Below are positions 36,056 through 44,520 of a stretch of 64,000 nucleotides of DNA, piece by piece. The notes below the pieces were generated by a model, which worked only from the letters and a program-made list of their open reading frames with translations, made no database searches and was not told the origin of the DNA. The position numbers and the translations under genes were made by a program. Origin of the DNA: Bacteroidota bacterium (lineage in GTDB: Bacteria; Bacteroidota; Bacteroidia; 2-12-FULL-35-15). Location of the stretch: assembly GCA_003151815.1 (NCBI GenBank), contig PLYN01000049.1, forward strand, positions 16,566-80,565. Reading direction: 5' to 3'. Numbering within the stretch: the first letter of the stretch is position 1; every line of letters begins with the position of its first letter.

Positions 36056-38128
36056 ATGTTAAAACAATTTTTTACTTTCTTATTTTTTTTAATCACAATC
36101 TTCAGTTTTGCTCAGGAAAAATCCATTGATGTGGATAATAAAAAAGAAGGTCAACTAAGAAATTTAGCTAAAGAAGCTGAACGAACAGGAGAACCTTACC
36201 TCGCTTTAGAATACTATAAACAAGTAGCTATTCTGGATACCTCAGATATTAAAAATCAGTTACATTTAGCCGATCTATACAGATATACCAGAAATTATAT
36301 TGAAGCTGAAATATATTATCAAAAAGTTTGCAATAAACATTCGGATGATTATCCTGATGCGCTCTTTTATCTTGCAACCATGCAGAAGGCAAATGGCAAA
36401 CATAAAAAGGCAATCGAAACATTAACAAAATTCAAAAAGATTGCTAAAAAAGCAGAAAATCAAAGTTTAAAAAGACTTGCCGCTACGGAATTAGAAGGGT
36501 GTAATTTAGCTATTTCATATAAGGATTCAGTTGTAAAGTCTGTAGTAGCTTCACTGGGTAAAAAAGTAAATAATCCTCATATTGATTTTTCACCAATTCC
36601 TTTAACAGACGACAGAATAATTTTTGGTTCATTAAGAGAAAAAGAAGAAAAATTTTATAAGGTTGAAGAAAAAGATAGTCTGAAACTTCCGACCAGAAAA
36701 TTTTATGTAGCTGAAAAAAACGATGACAATTGGGAATTTTGGGGAGAATGGGAAGGTCCTTTTAACTCCGACAATGTTGACGTTGGAAATGGAACTTTTT
36801 CTATTGACCGAAACAGATTTTATTTTACAAGATGCGCTCCCAACTGGCAATATAAAGTTATCTGCAAAATTTATTATTCGGACAAAGTAGGTGAGAATTG
36901 GGGGGAACCTCAATTAATGAACGAAGACATAAATGTCCCTGACCACACCTCTTCACATCCTACAATAGGAAGAGAATCAAAAAACAATCAGGAAGTAATT
37001 TATTTTTCTTCCGATAGAGAAAATGGCAGAGGAGGTTTGGATATTTGGTATTCCGAATATGACAAACGCAAAAAAGTTTTTAAGACACCTAAAAATGCAG
37101 GCGCTAAAATAAATTCTGTAGGTACTGAAACTACACCTTATTTTGATTTGAAAACAAAAACATTGTATTATAGTACCGATGGCAAACCAAATATTGGCGG
37201 ATTGGATATTTATAAATCGCAAGGAGAAACTAATAAATGGCTACCTTCTGTGAATTTAGGTACACCTATTAACTCCTATGCTGATGATCTTGATTTTGCA
37301 TTAAAACCATCCGCAAAAGGCGGATATTTAGTATCTAATCGTGCGGGAGGACAAACTCTATACAATGCCACATGTTGTGATGACATTTACGAATTTCTTT
37401 ATTCCGATTTTATTGAGTTGGTTTATTCAGGAAAAATTCTTGATAAAGAAACCAAAGAATGTATAACCGGAGATGTCAACCTAAATGTTTATATTGTTAG
37501 TGAAGATGACAAATATTTATCCGAAAGTGTAAATATGAAAGATTGTAATTATTTATTAAAATTAAGACCCGGATTCAAATATTTAATTGAAGTTAACAAA
37601 GACGGCTACTTCAACAATAACATGGAAGTTTCTACCTTAAAAGCTCTTAAATCGGATAGCATAAAACGTAATATGGATATAGAAAAATTACCTGAAAAAC
37701 CAATGGTTATTCAAAAACTAACTTATGACTTTAATAGCGCTCAACTGTCTCAGGATTCAAAAAATATTTTAGACACAACACTTGTAATATTATTGAAAAA
37801 AAATCCGGATATAATGATAGAAGTATATTCACATACCGACAATAAAGGTTCCGATGAATATAACATGAAACTTTCTCAACAAAGAGCTGAAAGTGTTGTT
37901 AACTATCTTACTGCGAAAGGCTTCAATAAAAACCGTTTCAAAGCCATCGGTTACGGTGAAACATTGCCTCTCGTACCAAATGAAAATCCGGATAAGAGTG
38001 ATAATCCTTCAAACAGACAAATAAACAGAAGAACAGAGTTTAAAATTACCGGTAAAATTGATCCTAACTCGATTGATTATGATTACGAAGAAGCGGGCGA
38101 TAAAGAAACAAAAAAAGATAAAAAATAA
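36056..38128 (+). CDS. OmpA-family protein with TPR and PD40-type repeats
   Basis: A 690-residue envelope protein. The signal peptide (about residues 1-20) precedes TPR-like helices (about 30-155, YYKQVAILDTSDI, AEIYYQKV). Next come WD40-like PD40 segments (about 185-435: FSPIPLTDDRIIF, YFSSDRENGRGGLDIWYSE, YYSTDGKPNIGGLDIY), then a CarboxypepD-reg-like beta domain (about 455-545). The C-terminal OmpA domain (about 560-670) has SHTDNKGSDEYNMKLSQQRA and FKAIGYGE, which bind peptidoglycan. This domain order is found in proteins that anchor T9SS-related complexes to the cell wall. It is adjacent to PorP/SprF. Confidence 0.92.
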   Translation: MLKQFFTFLFFLITIFSFAQEKSIDVDNKKEGQLRNLAKEAERTGEPYLALEYYKQVAILDTSDIKNQLHLADLYRYTRNYIEAEIYYQKVCNKHSDDYPDALFYLATMQKANGKHKKAIETLTKFKKIAKKAENQSLKRLAATELEGCNLAISYKDSVVKSVVASLGKKVNNPHIDFSPIPLTDDRIIFGSLREKEEKFYKVEEKDSLKLPTRKFYVAEKNDDNWEFWGEWEGPFNSDNVDVGNGTFSIDRNRFYFTRCAPNWQYKVICKIYYSDKVGENWGEPQLMNEDINVPDHTSSHPTIGRESKNNQEVIYFSSDRENGRGGLDIWYSEYDKRKKVFKTPKNAGAKINSVGTETTPYFDLKTKTLYYSTDGKPNIGGLDIYKSQGETNKWLPSVNLGTPINSYADDLDFALKPSAKGGYLVSNRAGGQTLYNATCCDDIYEFLYSDFIELVYSGKILDKETKECITGDVNLNVYIVSEDDKYLSESVNMKDCNYLLKLRPGFKYLIEVNKDGYFNNNMEVSTLKALKSDSIKRNMDIEKLPEKPMVIQKLTYDFNSAQLSQDSKNILDTTLVILLKKNPDIMIEVYSHTDNKGSDEYNMKLSQQRAESVVNYLTAKGFNKNRFKAIGYGETLPLVPNENPDKSDNPSNRQINRRTEFKITGKIDPNSIDYDYEEAGDKETKKDKK

Positions 38129-38157
38129 AACCAAAACCCTTTAGGGTTTAATTTAAA

Positions 38158-38192
38158 AAAAAGCCATTCTTCAATTAGGATGGCTTTTTTTT
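38158..38192 (+). terminator. Terminator after the OmpA-family gene
   Basis: AAAGCCAT and ATGGCTTT pair around a loop, with A's before and eight T's after. A second small hairpin (AACCC/GGGTT) is just upstream, at about 38136-38149. Confidence 0.85.
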
Positions 38193-38227
38193 AAGAACAA
38201 TAAAAAAATATTACAGATTTTTAAATT

Positions 38228-39661
38228 ATGAAAAGAACGAAAGTAAAAGAACTGTTAAACTCAACAACGTATGGTGCCGAAATAAAATTGCAAGGCTGGG
38301 TGCGGACCTTTCGCAATAACCAGTTTATAGCTGTGAATGATGGTTCAACAATAAATAATATACAGGCTGTTGTAGATTTTCAAAACATGGATGAAGCCCT
38401 GTTAAAAAGACTTACAACAGGTGCTGCTATTTCTATCACTGGAGAATTAATTGAATCGATGGGTAAAGGTCAGAAGGTGGAGGTTAAAGTAAAACACTTG
38501 GAAATATTAGGTGATAGCGATGCTGAGATTTTTCCATTACAACCGAAGAAACACAGCCTGGAATTTTTGCGTGAGATCGCTCATTTACGTTTTCGTACCA
38601 ATACCTTCAATGCAGTTTTTAAAGTGCGTCACGCCCTCGCATTTGCCATCCACCAGTTTTTTAATGAGAGGGGTTTTGTTTATTTACACACTCCGATCAT
38701 CACTGCATCCGATGCGGAAGGAGCCGGAGAAATGTTTCGTGTTACAGCGCTCGATTTTGATAATCCACCACGAACAGAGGATGGCAAGGTGGATTTTAAA
38801 CAGGATTTTTTTGGTAAATCCACCAACCTTACTGTTTCCGGTCAATTAGAAGGAGAATTAGCTGCTATGGCACTGGGAGAAATTTATACTTTCGGTCCTA
38901 CATTCCGTGCCGAAAATTCAAATACTACCCGCCATTTGGCTGAATTCTGGATGATAGAGCCGGAAGTGGCTTTCAATGATTTGCATGATAATGCTCAACT
39001 CGCAGAAAGTTTATTACAATATGTTATTCAATATGCTTTAGAAAATTGTGCGGATGAAATTGAATTTTTAAAGAACCGATTGCTGGAAGAAGAAAAATCA
39101 AAACCGCAAGACGAACGTTCTGAAATGGATCTGATCACTAAGCTGCACTTCTGCTCTACAAGCGACTTTGAAAGATTAACGTATACGGAGGCTATAGAAA
39201 TTTTAAAAAATTCAACTCCAAACAAAAAGAAAAAATTCAAATATATCATTGAACATTGGGGTGCTGATCTGCAAAGTGAACATGAACGTTATTTGGTGGA
39301 AAAACATTTTAAAAAACCGGTTATCTTAACCGATTATCCGAAAGATATTAAATCGTTTTACATGCGCTTGAACGATGATGGAAAAACTGTTAGAGCGATG
39401 GATATTTTGTTTCCCGGTATTGGAGAAATAATTGGTGGTTCGCAACGTGAGGAACGTTTAGATTTTCTGGAAAAACGTATGGAAGAAATGCACATTCCAA
39501 AAGATGAATTATATTGGTACCTGGATACACGCCGTTTCGGAACCGCGCCACATGCTGGATTTGGTTTAGGTTTCGAACGATTGGTTTTGTTCGTTACCGG
39601 AATGACTAACATACGCGATGTGATACCATTTCCAAGAGCACCCAAGACAGCTGAGTTTTAA
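38228..39661 (+). CDS. asnS: Asparaginyl-tRNA synthetase
   Basis: Charges tRNA-Asn (477 residues, normal length). The N-terminal OB-fold anticodon domain starts [19 protein letters not shown] (about 22-40). The class II core has motif 2 [20 protein letters not shown] and motif 3 [16 protein letters not shown] followed by [10 protein letters not shown] at the C-terminus. An insertion of about 70 residues (around 290-360) between motifs 2 and 3 is usual for bacterial AsnS. It ends three bases before meaB, forming a probable operon. Confidence 0.97.
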   Translation: MKRTKVKELLNSTTYGAEIKLQGWVRTFRNNQFIAVNDGSTINNIQAVVDFQNMDEALLKRLTTGAAISITGELIESMGKGQKVEVKVKHLEILGDSDAEIFPLQPKKHSLEFLREIAHLRFRTNTFNAVFKVRHALAFAIHQFFNERGFVYLHTPIITASDAEGAGEMFRVTALDFDNPPRTEDGKVDFKQDFFGKSTNLTVSGQLEGELAAMALGEIYTFGPTFRAENSNTTRHLAEFWMIEPEVAFNDLHDNAQLAESLLQYVIQYALENCADEIEFLKNRLLEEEKSKPQDERSEMDLITKLHFCSTSDFERLTYTEAIEILKNSTPNKKKKFKYIIEHWGADLQSEHERYLVEKHFKKPVILTDYPKDIKSFYMRLNDDGKTVRAMDILFPGIGEIIGGSQREERLDFLEKRMEEMHIPKDELYWYLDTRRFGTAPHAGFGLGFERLVLFVTGMTNIRDVIPFPRAPKTAEF

Positions 39662-39663
39662 AC

Positions 39664-40575
39664 ATGACCTCTACAAAAACCCTTATTCAACAATTGCAAC
39701 AAGGCGATAAAAAAGCGCTGGCACGTTGCATTACCATTGTTGAAAATGAATTAGATGGCTACAAGGAAATTTTAACATCGCTAAAATTCGATCACAACAT
39801 TCCTGTTATTGGCATCACCGGTCCTCCGGGTGCAGGTAAAAGCACATTGATAAATGGTGTCATTAAAAAATTGACAGATCAGGGCAAATCAATTGGCGTT
39901 ATAGCCATTGACCCTACATCCCCTTTTAATTATGGCTCTTTGCTTGGCGATAGATTACGCATGGCCGAACATTTCACCAACGAAAAAGTATTTATCCGTT
40001 CTATTGCAACACGAGGTTCACTGGGTGGATTATCGGCAACCATCATTGAAATTGTAGATGTGATGCGCGCTTTTGCCTTTGATTATATTATTGTAGAAAC
40101 AGTAGGTGTTGGTCAAAGTGAAGTAGAAATAGTTGGTTTAGCGGATACAACTATTCTTGTATTGGTTCCTGAATCGGGCGATGAGGTGCAATCTATAAAA
40201 TCAGGTGTGATGGAAATAGCCGATATATATGTTATAAATAAATCGGATAGAGATGGCGCAAATACATTTATGAAAAATATAATTCAGTTGGCTCATTCCA
40301 AACCAATAAGTGATTGGAGCATTCCGGTAATAAAAGCTGTTGCGACAAAAAACATTGGTGTTGATGAATTGATTGCTGCGATTAACAAACATCATTCTCT
40401 GGGAATGAATGTAAAACGTCCGTATCTATTGACTGAAAAAGCATTCCGCATTATTCAAAATCAGATGATGAAAAGTGTTTCGAAAAAAGAATTGAAACAA
40501 CAAATTGAAAAGGAATATAAAAAAGCGGGTTTTAATTTATATCGTTTTGTAGAAGAAAAATTCATAAAAAAATAA
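39664..40575 (+). CDS. meaB: Methylmalonyl-CoA mutase-associated GTPase
   Basis: A 303-residue G3E-family GTPase that loads or protects B12-dependent methylmalonyl-CoA mutase. It has the P-loop GITGPPGAGKSTLING (about residues 50-64), a switch region with DPTSPFNYGSLLGDRLRM, the Walker-B-like IIVETVGVGQSE and the guanine-specificity motif NKSD. The mutase subunits are not in this window. It follows asnS after 2 bp. Confidence 0.95.
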   Translation: MTSTKTLIQQLQQGDKKALARCITIVENELDGYKEILTSLKFDHNIPVIGITGPPGAGKSTLINGVIKKLTDQGKSIGVIAIDPTSPFNYGSLLGDRLRMAEHFTNEKVFIRSIATRGSLGGLSATIIEIVDVMRAFAFDYIIVETVGVGQSEVEIVGLADTTILVLVPESGDEVQSIKSGVMEIADIYVINKSDRDGANTFMKNIIQLAHSKPISDWSIPVIKAVATKNIGVDELIAAINKHHSLGMNVKRPYLLTEKAFRIIQNQMMKSVSKKELKQQIEKEYKKAGFNLYRFVEEKFIKK

Positions 40576-40611
40576 GACATAAATTTCACGAATAATTTCT
40601 GATTTCATTAT

Positions 40612-40644
40612 TAATCCCCCTAGCCCCCTTTAAAAGGGGGAATA
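40612..40644. repeat. Family F short palindromic element (inverted copy)
   Basis: TAATCCCCCTAGCCCCCTTT is followed by AAAAGGGGGAATAG. The reverse complement reads ...CCCCCTTTTAAAGGGGGCTAGGGGGA, the same word order as the pstA-pstB insert at 13551-13583. It lies between convergent genes, inside a longer, weaker inverted repeat (ATTTCACGAAT at about 40583-40594 against ATTCGTTAAATTCG at about 40676-40689). Confidence 0.65.
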
Positions 40645-40712
40645 GACTCCCATACGATTTTACAAACACCACAATTCGTTAAATTCGTTTCAAGACTTTT
40701 TATTTTAAGCGA

Positions 40713-41666
40713 CTACTCAATACCAATATGCATCAACGCATCGCCTTGATTAATTACTGCCTGATTATTAATACCTAAAATATATCCGTCGGTAGGCGAA
40801 ATTAATTTCTCTTCATGCTCACCATAAGGATCGCAGATCATTCCAATAATTTCATCTTTTAAAATGCGTGAACCATTTATTTTAGAAGTATGAAACAAAC
40901 CAGATGTTCTTGCACGAACCCATGTTGATCTGTTCAACAATATTGTCGGATTTTTAGGCAAGTTTAATTCAATCATTTTTAAATGTTTCATAAGGCGCAA
41001 ACAACCATTCATGCCTTCGCTGATAGACACATAATCAAAACGAGAGGATTCCCCTCCTTCAAAAACCAAGATAGATTTTCCTTTTTTAGCTGCTTCATTT
41101 CGTAATGTTTTTTCACGGAAGGGAGAATTTAAAATAAATGTAGGAGAGAATTTTTTTCCCAATTCCAGATTGGTTTCGTTATTAAAAACACAACGTAGTT
41201 GAGGGAAATTATTAATTTTTGCACCACCTGTATGGAAGTCGATACCGAAATCAATTTGTGGAAAAATTTTATTCATTAAGTCGTATGCTATCCTGCCACC
41301 CAATGAACCATTTTTTTTACCGGGAAAACAACGATTCAAATCTCTGCCATCCGGCAGATCGCGGGTACCGGATAAAAATGCAATAATATTAATGACCGGA
41401 ATAGCAATGATACTACCGCAAATCGGATTTCGCACATCTTCTCTTGAAATAAGTTGTCGGACAATTTCGATACCGTTAATTTCATCCCCATGCATGCCTG
41501 CCAGCAATAACAATACAGGTCCGGGTTTTTTAGATCGGTATATATAAACAGGGATCTCAATGATGGTTTTTGTGGGAAGTTGATACAAATTCAAATTCAA
41601 TGTTGCAGAACTTCCGGGTTCAATATCGATTCCGTTTATTTGAATTGTTTTGTGTTCATAGATCAT
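40713..41666 (-). CDS. Aspartoacylase/succinylglutamate desuccinylase-like zinc hydrolase
   Basis: A 317-residue M14-type zinc enzyme (AstE/AspA superfamily). Zinc ligands are in LLLAGMHGDEINGIEI (His and Glu, about residues 52-67) and the later His in IDFHTGG (about 146); RDLPDGRDLNRCFPG is the family's substrate-binding segment. It is predicted to hydrolyse an amide bond at an N-acyl amino acid. The genomic partners are rimK and a RimB-type protease, so a role in processing glutamate-modified protein or a related peptide is plausible but unproven. Confidence 0.85.
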   Translation of the reverse strand: MIYEHKTIQINGIDIEPGSSATLNLNLYQLPTKTIIEIPVYIYRSKKPGPVLLLLAGMHGDEINGIEIVRQLISREDVRNPICGSIIAIPVINIIAFLSGTRDLPDGRDLNRCFPGKKNGSLGGRIAYDLMNKIFPQIDFGIDFHTGGAKINNFPQLRCVFNNETNLELGKKFSPTFILNSPFREKTLRNEAAKKGKSILVFEGGESSRFDYVSISEGMNGCLRLMKHLKMIELNLPKNPTILLNRSTWVRARTSGLFHTSKINGSRILKDEIIGMICDPYGEHEEKLISPTDGYILGINNQAVINQGDALMHIGIE

Positions 41667-41685
41667 GCGCCATCACTTAAAAAAT

Positions 41686-41823
41686 TTAACCACATAGAAA
41701 CATAGGTTTTACGCTTGTTATAGTTTTTAATTAAGTAACACAAAGATCATTGAAGCCGTGCTTCAATGCTATGATTTTCTATTAAAACTTTATTAAATTT
41801 TTTCTATGCAACTATGTGGTTCA
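41686..41823. repeat. Intergenic inverted-repeat element, family E (CACATAGAAA words)
   Basis: The left arm AACCACATAGAAACATAG and right arm CTATGCAACTATGTGGTT are complementary with few mismatches. They are separated by about 100 bp of AT-rich sequence. The same arm is found in the element at 61061-61181. It sits between the aspartoacylase-like gene and rimK. Confidence 0.75.
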
Positions 41824-41829
41824 AAAATA

Positions 41830-42717
41830 TTACACACCAAAATTAAATTCATTACGCTCCACATATTCAATAATTTTTTCAGCAATGTCAATGCCGGTAG
41901 CTCTTTCAATTCCTTCTAATCCGGGCGATGCATTTACTTCCATAACCAAAGGCCCGCGCGATGATCTCAACATATCAACACCTGCAATTGCCAAACCAAG
42001 TTTTTTAGCTGATTTTATTGCTGTTTCCCTTTCTTCTTTTGTTAACTCAACAACCTCTGCACTTCCGCCACGATGTAAATTACTACGAAATTCGCCGGGT
42101 AATCCTTGACGTTTCATTGCACCAACAACTTTTCCATCTACTATAAATGCTCTGATATCAGCGCCACCGGCTTCTTTTATAAATTCCTGAACTAATATAT
42201 TTGCTTTTAATGAAAGGAATGATTCAATAACAGATTTTGCAGATTTTTGCGTTTCTGCTAAAATTACACCAATGCCTTGCGTACCCTCTAATAACTTAAT
42301 AACTACCGGTACACCCCCTACCTGATCCAATACAATATCCACATTTTTAGGTGTGGATGCAAAAGCTGTTTTAGGCATCCCGATTCCTTCTCTGGCAAGC
42401 AATTGCAGACAACGCAATTTGTCGCGTGAACGTACCAATGCTTGTGATTCAACAGACGAAAATACCTGCATCTGTTCAAATTGACGAACAACAGCAGTTC
42501 CGTAAAATGTTACAGATGTGCCTATGCGCGGTATGATCGCATCCAGACCGGTAACCTCTTTACCAAAATAATAAACCTTTGGTTTGTTTTTTTCAATCAC
42601 CAAAACGCACTTCAAGTGGTCTAATACAATTATTTCATGCCCTCTCTTTTCAGCTGCTTCAACCAAACGCCTGGTGGAATACAATTTCGAATTCCGTGAT
42701 AAAATCGCTATTCTCAT
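41830..42717 (-). CDS. rimK: Ribosomal protein S6 glutamate ligase-type ATP-grasp enzyme
   Basis: A 295-residue ATP-grasp ligase that adds glutamates to ribosomal protein S6 in known RimK members. Motifs are [25 protein letters not shown] at the N-terminus, the [12 protein letters not shown] region, the ATP-grasp strand [16 protein letters not shown] (about 140-155) and [14 protein letters not shown] (about 260-273). It lies in a cluster with a RimB-like protease gene upstream (about 50 bp) and an aspartoacylase-like gene downstream, all on the minus strand. Confidence 0.95.
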   Translation of the reverse strand: MRIAILSRNSKLYSTRRLVEAAEKRGHEIIVLDHLKCVLVIEKNKPKVYYFGKEVTGLDAIIPRIGTSVTFYGTAVVRQFEQMQVFSSVESQALVRSRDKLRCLQLLAREGIGMPKTAFASTPKNVDIVLDQVGGVPVVIKLLEGTQGIGVILAETQKSAKSVIESFLSLKANILVQEFIKEAGGADIRAFIVDGKVVGAMKRQGLPGEFRSNLHRGGSAEVVELTKEERETAIKSAKKLGLAIAGVDMLRSSRGPLVMEVNASPGLEGIERATGIDIAEKIIEYVERNEFNFGV

Positions 42718-42770
42718 AGTAAATAAGTATAAACTATTTTGTTATTTTTTTGGCAATTGTCGTTCAAAGT

Positions 42771-43211
42771 TTAATCATCAATATCTTCGGATAACAAATT
42801 GTTTTCTAAAGAAACATCAACTATAAAACGTTTTTTTAATAATTTCCGTCCGATCAAAACAGGATATCTCATCGTACCTCTGTCGGTTAATGAAATCAAG
42901 GTTTTTATGTGTTTTCCACCAATGGTAACACTTGTTTTTATTACAAAACGTTTTTCTATTTCACCGAATGAATTTTTAATATTTTTCTGAGAATATTCGG
43001 AGAATTTTTGATCTTGTACTTTAAATTCCGCTTGCGGTGCATCCAATAATTTGAAGTATAACACGCCTTTTTCTTCACGTATGTCATAGCAATGCAATGA
43101 AGAGGTGTAGGCGCCTGTATCAATTTTTGCAGTAATGCCGTACAATCCCAACTCCGGAAAATCAACTTCCTCCCTGCGACCAATAATTAATTTATCTTCT
43201 ATGGTTTTCAT
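42771..43211 (-). CDS. RimB-like retropepsin-fold ('ATP-dependent zinc') protease
   Basis: About 146 residues from the ATG at 43211 (a TTG at 43223 is also open). The motif KIDTGAYTSSLH (about residues 27-38) is the DTGA aspartyl-protease-like active site of the PF05618 family, called ATP-dependent zinc protease or RimB. The strand TSVTIGGKHIKTLISLTDR and the closing YPVLIGRKLLKKRFIVD fit a one-domain retropepsin fold. It is first in a cluster with rimK; in Pseudomonas rimABK this family partners S6 glutamylation. Confidence 0.88.
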   Translation of the reverse strand: MKTIEDKLIIGRREEVDFPELGLYGITAKIDTGAYTSSLHCYDIREEKGVLYFKLLDAPQAEFKVQDQKFSEYSQKNIKNSFGEIEKRFVIKTSVTIGGKHIKTLISLTDRGTMRYPVLIGRKLLKKRFIVDVSLENNLLSEDIDD

Positions 43212-43318
43212 TTTACCACTCAACTTTTATAGATGTTATTTTGAATCTAAATCCTAACGCAAGATAAAAATTTTTAATCAAACTTTTAATTCTAATTTTA
43301 CAGAATGCGTAAAAATGG

Positions 43319-43402
43319 TCTCGCGGATTGCGCAGAGTTTCGCAGATAAAACAAACAGAAAAAAAGCGAAATATCCGCGAAAATCTGCGCAATCTGCGAG
43401 AA
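43319..43402. repeat. Inverted-repeat element, family C (CGCAGATT words)
   Basis: The left arm TCTCGCGGATTGCGCAGAG plus TTTCGCAGAT (43319-43347) and the right arm ATCCGCGAAAATCTGCGC plus AATCTGCGAGA (43373-43402) are near-perfect inverted repeats of ~30 bp built of 10-nt words, with ~25 bp between. It extends the open frame of the following gene upstream and misleads start choice. Confidence 0.8.
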
Positions 43403-43423
43403 ACAATTCTACGAGAAACAAAA

Positions 43424-44503
43424 ATGGAAAATACAATTCAAAAAAATTATATCATCGTTGGTCAGGGTTTGGCGGGAACAATGCTTGCACAAACTTTTAT
43501 AAAACAAGGAAAAACTGTTCTTGTAATTGATGAACCAGGTTTGTCAAAAGCTTCTAAAATTGCAGCCGGACTATATAACCCTGTTGTATTTAAACGTTTG
43601 GTAAAAAGTTGGATGGCTGATGAATTGATCGCATTTATGGATGATTTTTATTTTGGATCAGAAAAATTACTCGGCACAAATTTCTATTTCAAAAAACAAA
43701 TCGTAAGGCTGTTTGCAGAAGAACAGGAAAAAACATTGTGGTTAAAAAAAACAAATGAAGATGTCGGAAAATATTTGAGCAAAACAATCGAAGATGATTT
43801 TTTAAGTGATTTGATCTACAATCCTTTAGGATCAGCTGAAGTAATAGATGCTGGAAATTTAGACACTCGTTTATTTTTAGATGCATTCCGAAATTATTTT
43901 AGAGAACAGAACAATTTGCTGGAAGAAAAATTTGATTATGATCAACTAATAATTTCCAAAAATTCTGTCACTTATAAAAACTATACAGCTGATAAAATTA
44001 TTTTTTGTGAAGGATATAAAACAACTGAAAATCCTTATTTCTCTTGGTTACCCTTCAAGCTTACAAAGGGTGAAATAATTACCATTAAGCTTCTTGGAGA
44101 CACAGAAGTAGGTTTTGACAAAGTGATCAATAAAGGAGTTTTTATTTTACCTGTTGGCGATAACACTTATAAAGTGGGTGCTACTTATGAATGGACTAAT
44201 TTAACAGACCTTCCAACTGAAAAAGGAAAAACAGAATTGATCGATAAATTACAAAAAGTGTTGAAAGTTCCATTCAAAATTATTGACCATCAGGCAGGCA
44301 TTCGTCCTACCGTTATTGACCGCAGACCAATTATTGGTTTGCATCCAAAACACTCTGCAATGGCTGTATTTAATGGGATGGGAACTAAAGGTGTAATGCT
44401 TGCCCCCTACTTTGCAAAACATTTTTTCGACTTCTTGGAAAAGAATATTCCTTTGGACAAGGAAGTGAATATTGTGAGATTCGGTGCTACGTTTAAACTT
44501 TGA
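43424..44503 (+). CDS. FAD-dependent oxidoreductase (DAO family)
   Basis: About 359 residues from the ATG at 43424 (longer in-frame translations run through an intergenic repeat and are rejected). The FAD fold is YIIVGQGLAGTMLAQTFIKQGK (about 8-29, with GxGxxG). GLYNPVVFKRL follows, and the C-terminal FAD/substrate region IDHQAGIRPTVIDRRPIIG has the R-P pattern of glycine/D-amino-acid oxidases. NGMGTKGVMLAPYFAKHF closes the Rossmann part. Substrate unknown; possibly a D-amino acid or tRNA-like modification oxidase. Confidence 0.82.
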   Translation: MENTIQKNYIIVGQGLAGTMLAQTFIKQGKTVLVIDEPGLSKASKIAAGLYNPVVFKRLVKSWMADELIAFMDDFYFGSEKLLGTNFYFKKQIVRLFAEEQEKTLWLKKTNEDVGKYLSKTIEDDFLSDLIYNPLGSAEVIDAGNLDTRLFLDAFRNYFREQNNLLEEKFDYDQLIISKNSVTYKNYTADKIIFCEGYKTTENPYFSWLPFKLTKGEIITIKLLGDTEVGFDKVINKGVFILPVGDNTYKVGATYEWTNLTDLPTEKGKTELIDKLQKVLKVPFKIIDHQAGIRPTVIDRRPIIGLHPKHSAMAVFNGMGTKGVMLAPYFAKHFFDFLEKNIPLDKEVNIVRFGATFKL

Positions 44504-44520
44504 ACCTTCAACCTTTAAAC

